Shown here: positions 28,153 to 32,196 of the stretch, piece by piece
Position numbering within the stretch: the first letter of the stretch is position 1
Layout: each line of letters starts with the position of its first letter
Position numbers and translations under genes: made by a program
Assembly (NCBI GenBank): GCA_025355445.1
Contig: JANXZQ010000546.1
Span: forward strand, 1 to 32,196
Direction: 5' to 3'
Length of the DNA stretch: 32,196 nucleotides
Origin: Gammaproteobacteria bacterium
Lineage (GTDB): Bacteria > Pseudomonadota > Gammaproteobacteria > Steroidobacterales > Steroidobacteraceae
The notes under the pieces: model-generated
The model's input: only the letters and a program-made list of their open reading frames with translations
Databases searched by the model: none
What the model was told of the DNA's origin: nothing

Positions 28153-28272
28153 TTAGCCCCTCACCGCCGCTGATTCGCCGCGCTTATCGCATGATTCGTT
28201 CAAACGATTAGAGATTTCCCCTGCTTGATTCCACACTGAAATCGCCCCATGTCGAGGGAGCGAGGAATATCC

Positions 28273-29620
28273 ATGGACTGCAAAGTTGAACTTGATCATT
28301 ACGAATTGCTGATCGACGGCAAGCGCGTCGCGCCCGCCGGAGGTGAGTACTCCATCGATCTGAATCCTGCCACCGAAGAGCCGATTGCCGAAGTGGCGGT
28401 GGGAGGAATTGCTGATGTGGACCGGGCTGTGCGCGCCGCGCGTGCGGCGCTCAAGGTCTGGGGCGGGATGCGGGCGGCGGAGCGCGGACGCATCTTGCAG
28501 CGCGCCGCAACCCTGATCGAAGAGCATCGGGAGGAACTGATCGAGCTCGAGAGCTTGGATCCCGGCGCGCCCCGACGCGTTGACCTACACCGTGCGCGAG
28601 CCGGTCGGCGTCGTGGCCGCCATCGTGCCGTGGAATTTCCCGCTCATGATCGGCATGTGGAAAATCGCGCCGGCCTTGGCCTGCGGCTGCACCTTGGTCG
28701 TCAAGCCCGCCGAACTCACGCCGCTCAGCATGTTGCGCGTTGCGGAGTTGTTTCTCGAAGCGGGCCTGCCGCCCGGGGCGCTCAATGTGGTGTGCGGCAA
28801 GGGCAGCGTGGTCGGCGAAGCGCTGGTGCGGCATTCCGGCGTCGACAAGGTGACGTTCACGGGTTCGCCCAGAGTAGGGCGGGGGATATTGCAGGGGGCC
28901 GCCGGCAACTTCAAGAAGGTGACGCTCGAGCTCGGCGGCAAGTCCGCCAATGTAATCTTTGCAGACGCCAATCTGGATCGCGCGGCGCGCTCGGCGGCCT
29001 CCGGCATCTTTTTCAACGCCGGGCAGGTATGTTCCGCCGGCTCGCGCGTATTGGTTCAGCGGCCGGTGTATGACGAAGTGGTGCAGCGCCTGGCTGAACG
29101 TGCGCGCGCCATCCGCGTCGGCGATCCGACCGCGCCGCAGACTACGATGGGGCCGGTGATTTCGTCCGGACAGATGAAAACCGTGCTCGATTATATCGAG
29201 GTCGGCAAGGCCGAGGGAGCATCCGCGGTCACGGGCGGCGCGCGCTTCGGTGACATCGGCTACTTCGTCGAACCGACGGTGTTTGCCAATGTCGAGCACT
29301 AAATGCGCATCTCACAAGAGGAGATTTTCGGGCCGGTGCTGTGCGTGATTCCCTTTGACGACGAGGCGGACGCGCTGCGCATCGCCAATGGCACCGCTTA
29401 CAGCCTGGCTGCGGGCGTGTGGAGCGCGGACATCGGACGTGTGCATCGCATGGCCGCGGGCCTGAAGGCCGGCACGGTGTGGATCAATACCTATGGATAT
29501 ACCGATGTGCGATTGCCCTGGGGAGGGTCGGGGGAGTCGGGTTTCGGCCGCGAGCACGGCGAATCCGCTATCGAGAATTTCACCGAGCCGAAGGCGATCT
29601 GGCTGGCGCTGGAGCAATGA
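28273..29620 (+). pseudogene. NAD-dependent aldehyde dehydrogenase, degraded (frameshifting deletion near 28570, in-frame TAA at 29300-29302)
   Basis: N-part DHYELLIDGKRVAPAGGEYSIDLNPATEEPIAEVAVG... in one frame; LTYTVREPVGVVAAIVPWNFPLMIG...VTLELGGKSANVIF...NAGQVCSAGSRVL...PTVFANVEH*MRISQEEIFGPVLCV...INTYGYTDVRLPWGGSGESGFGREHG in another. About 40 expected residues are missing at the junction. Confidence 0.85.
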
Positions 29621-29744
29621 GCCAGGGTTGAACGGTGAATGCCGTGTTGGCGCTGGCGCAGGAGCGAGGCCGGGCGGTCGGTCTGTATACGCCTGTCGGC
29701 TCTTCCCGATAGAATGCGGCGTCTAGCCCCAGCTTGGGATCGCA

Positions 29745-30677
29745 TTGACTACGGCGTATATCACCCACCCCGATTGCCTGCGCCACGAGATGGGCGCCGG
29801 GCACCCCGAATGCCCGGCTCGTTTGGGTGCGGTCAACGAACAGATGCGCTCCTGCGGAATGCTGGATGAGTTGCGTTGCCTGGAAGCGCCTTTGGCGGAC
29901 ACCGCGGACATCAAGAGGGTCCATCATTCGGGCTATGTCGATCTGATCTTCGAGAATGCACCGACCGAAGGCTATGTGCAGCTCGATCCCGATACGGCGA
30001 TGAATCCGTATTCCTTGAGCGCCGCGCGCCGCGCCGCAGGCGCCGGACTGCTTGCCGTCGATGAGGTGATGGCCGGACGGTCGCCGAACGCTTTTTGCGC
30101 GGTTCGGCCCTGCGGACATCATGCGACGCAGGCGCGCTCGATGGGATTTTGCATCTTCAACAATATCGGCGTTGCCGCTGCGTATGCACTCGAGAAAATA
30201 GGCCTGGAGCGGGTTGCCATCATCGATTTCGACGTACACCACGGCAACGGCACCGAGGACATGTTCAGTCAGCCGCAATGGCGGGATCGCGTGCTGATGG
30301 CGAGTTTTTTCCAGCACCCCTTTTACCCCTACAGCGGCGCCGTCAATCCCGCGTCCAATATGATCAACATCCCGCTGGCCGAGGGCAGCGGTGGCGATGT
30401 GGTCAAGGAGGCCGTCGCAACGAAGTGGCTGCCTGCTCTCGAGAACTTCAAGCCGCAGATGATATTCATCTCCGCCGGATTCGATGCGCACCGCGATGAC
30501 TTATTGGGCGGCATGGCGCTCATCGAAGCCGACTATGCGTGGATCACCCGGGAAATGATGACTCTGGCGGCGGAGCATTCGCAGAATCGCATCGTTTCGA
30601 TGCTCGAGGGCGGATATAATCTTGCCGCGCTTGGGCGCAGCGCGGTGGCGCATGTGAGGACATTGAGCGGGGGTTGA
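29745..30677 (+). CDS. Histone deacetylase family protein (acetoin utilization/acetylpolyamine amidohydrolase-like)
   Basis: ITHPDCLRHEMGAGHPECPARL...VRPCGHHATQARSMGFCIFNNIGVAAAYAL...VAIIDFDVHHGNGTEDMF...FISAGFDAHRDDLLGG; TTG start. Confidence 0.92.
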   Translation: MTTAYITHPDCLRHEMGAGHPECPARLGAVNEQMRSCGMLDELRCLEAPLADTADIKRVHHSGYVDLIFENAPTEGYVQLDPDTAMNPYSLSAARRAAGAGLLAVDEVMAGRSPNAFCAVRPCGHHATQARSMGFCIFNNIGVAAAYALEKIGLERVAIIDFDVHHGNGTEDMFSQPQWRDRVLMASFFQHPFYPYSGAVNPASNMINIPLAEGSGGDVVKEAVATKWLPALENFKPQMIFISAGFDAHRDDLLGGMALIEADYAWITREMMTLAAEHSQNRIVSMLEGGYNLAALGRSAVAHVRTLSGG

Positions 30678-30681
30678 AGTC

Positions 30682-30876
30682 ATGGTGAGCGGTATCAGCG
30701 AGAAAGACGGTTCCTCCGATGAGTCTATCGGCAGGCCGGCAGAATGGCGCGAGGGGCGTTACGAGAAAGCCGGCCTTCCGGTCAAAGAGACGGTGATCAA
30801 AAAGCCGGGAGAAGGCAATGCGCCGCCCGATACCACGAGCACGCCGGTAACCAAGAAAGACTACGAGCAGCCCTGA
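30682..30876 (+). CDS. Small hydrophilic hypothetical protein
   Basis: 64 aa ORF MVSGISEKDGSSDESIGRPAEWREGRYEKAGLPVKETVIKKPGEGNAPPDTTSTPVTKKDYEQP, 4 nt after the HDAC stop. Confidence 0.4.
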   Translation: MVSGISEKDGSSDESIGRPAEWREGRYEKAGLPVKETVIKKPGEGNAPPDTTSTPVTKKDYEQP

Positions 30877-30909
30877 ACGGCGCCCCAGCGCAGCAGCGCT
30901 GATAGCCGC

Positions 30910-31203
30910 TTAGCCGGCGTCGCCGCCGGGAGGTTCCTTGGGGGTAGCCATCGTTTTCGCAGCTAGTCGACGCAGTGCCTCGCGCGGCAGCTCGTCGAGA
31001 CCCGCCTCACCGTGCGCAGCCATTTTCCGGCGCATGCTCTTGGTCCAGAATTTGGCGATGTGATTGGCGATGCCCGCGACGGCGTCCTCGCGCACCGGCT
31101 CTGAACGAAAGAAGTTGCCGATGTCATTCGCCATCTTGACCAAGTGGTCGGCGCTGTTGTGATCTGCACCGGCGTGCTCCGCGACGCTCGAATCCGTACT
31201 CAC
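30910..31203 (-). CDS. fdsD: NAD-dependent formate dehydrogenase delta subunit
   Basis: DHLVKMANDIGNFFRSEPVREDAVAGIANHIAKFWTKSMRRKMAAH; typical FdsD; immediately downstream of fdsA; GTG at 31203. Confidence 0.85.
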   Translation of the reverse strand: MSTDSSVAEHAGADHNSADHLVKMANDIGNFFRSEPVREDAVAGIANHIAKFWTKSMRRKMAAHGEAGLDELPREALRRLAAKTMATPKEPPGGDAG

Positions 31204-31210
31204 TGGGCCG

Positions 31211-32196
31211 CTACTTGGACACGAACAGGACATCGGCGTCCACAAGGCGTTCCTGGGTTTCGGTGAACTCCCGGAAACGCTTCTGCCACTCCGACGGCTG
31301 GCTGACCCGGGTGGCCTGCACGGCGGTCACCTTGTACTCGGGGCAATTCGTCGCCCAGTCCGAATTGTCGGTGGTGATCACATTGGCGCCGGATTCGGGG
31401 AAGTGGAACGTCGTGTAAACCACTCCCGGCTGCACGCGTTCGGTGACCTTGGCGCGCAGCACCGTGTCGCCGGCGCGGCTGGCGATGCCCACCCAGTCGC
31501 CCTCGGCGATGCCGCGCTCTTCGGCATCATGCGGATGCATTTCCACGCGATCTTCATCGTGCCAGCGGTTGTTCTCCGTGCGCCGCGTCTGCGCGCCGAC
31601 GTTGTACTGACTCAGGATGCGTCCGGTGGTCAGGATCAGCGGGTAGCGGGCATTGACCTTCTCCGCGGTGGGCACGTACTCCGTGACCAGGAATTTCCCC
31701 TTGCCGCGCACGAACTCGCCGACGTGCATGGTCGGAGTGCCCTCGGGATGCGCGGCGTTGCAAGGCCATTGAATGCTGCCGAGCTCATCGATGCGGGCAA
31801 AACTCACGCCGGTGAACGTCGGCGTCAGGCGGGCGATCTCGTCCATGATCTCGGAGGGGTGGGTGTAATTCATCGGGTAGCCCACGGCATTCGAGAGCAG
31901 CTGGGTGATTTCCCAATCGGCATAGCCCGATTTGGGCTTCATCACCTTGCGCACCCGCGAGATGCGCCGCTCGGCATTGGTGAAGGTGCCGTCCTTTTCC
32001 AGGAACGACGAGCCCGGCAGAAACACGTGGGCGAACTTCGCCGACTCGTTCAGGAACAAGTCCTGAACGATGATGCACTCCATCGAGGTCAGGGCGGCCG
32101 TGACATGCTGCGTATTCGGATCGGACTGCGCGATGTCCTCGCATTCGATGTACAGGCCCTTGAATTCGCCGTCGAGCGCCGCCTCGAACATGTTCG
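31211..32196 (-). CDS. fdsA: Formate dehydrogenase alpha subunit (molybdopterin oxidoreductase), C-terminal part; N-terminus outside window
   Basis: NMFEAALDGEFKGLYIECEDIAQSDPNTQHVTAALTSMECIIVQDLFLNESAKFAHVFLPGSSFLEKDGTFTNAERRISRVRKVM...YPLILTTGRILSQYNVGAQTRRTENN. Confidence 0.93.
   Translation of the reverse strand, partial: NMFEAALDGEFKGLYIECEDIAQSDPNTQHVTAALTSMECIIVQDLFLNESAKFAHVFLPGSSFLEKDGTFTNAERRISRVRKVMKPKSGYADWEITQLLSNAVGYPMNYTHPSEIMDEIARLTPTFTGVSFARIDELGSIQWPCNAAHPEGTPTMHVGEFVRGKGKFLVTEYVPTAEKVNARYPLILTTGRILSQYNVGAQTRRTENNRWHDEDRVEMHPHDAEERGIAEGDWVGIASRAGDTVLRAKVTERVQPGVVYTTFHFPESGANVITTDNSDWATNCPEYKVTAVQATRVSQPSEWQKRFREFTETQERLVDADVLFVSK

Noticed and set aside
5673-29620. Stop-codon reassignment (TAA/TAG as sense) to explain the in-frame stops
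   Set aside because: Both TAA and TAG also serve as apparent normal terminators in the window (e.g. TAG at 4316-4318, TAA for GntR), and frameshifts occur too; no suppressor tRNA or pyl genes visible.
1-32196. tRNA/rRNA genes or IS elements
   Set aside because: No tRNA cloverleaf, rRNA segment, transposase or terminal inverted repeats recognised by eye; a tRNAscan/ISfinder run would be decisive.

Overview
This 32 kb window comes from a GC-rich proteobacterial genome and is dominated by C1/C2 metabolism. The left part carries a response regulator/PAS histidine kinase pair, a zeta-toxin-like P-loop protein and a GntR/FCD regulator. The GntR gene is divergent from a probable oxalate-utilisation operon: OxlT-like MFS transporter, TPP-dependent enzyme, formyl-CoA transferase (Frc), porin, ketopantoate-reductase-like protein, FAH-family protein and glycerate 2-kinase. 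The right part is a serine-cycle/formate block: moaB, fchA, mtdA, hydroxypyruvate/glycerate dehydrogenase, serine-glyoxylate aminotransferase, an ALDH1L1-N-domain-like formyltransferase/hydrolase, formate-THF ligase, a quinone oxidoreductase, a LysR regulator, a broken ALDH, an HDAC-like protein, fdsD and the C-terminal part of fdsA. Main points: (1) the TPP enzyme between the OxlT-like transporter and Frc reads like the ILVBL/HACL2-type lyase family, not canonical oxalyl-CoA decarboxylase; (2) several genes carry clean lesions: in-frame TAA in the transporter, +1 frameshift in frc, in-frame TAG in the porin, deletion plus TAA in the ALDH; (3) a 21-codon ORF overlapping the panE-like stop begins with the conserved SucC/MtkA N-terminus and looks like a deletion scar; (4) a strong E. 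coli-type LexA box precedes a DUF222-HNH endonuclease; (5) a TGGTATACCA operator overlaps the predicted transporter promoter. All family calls come from reading the sequence and remembered homologues; no database search was run.
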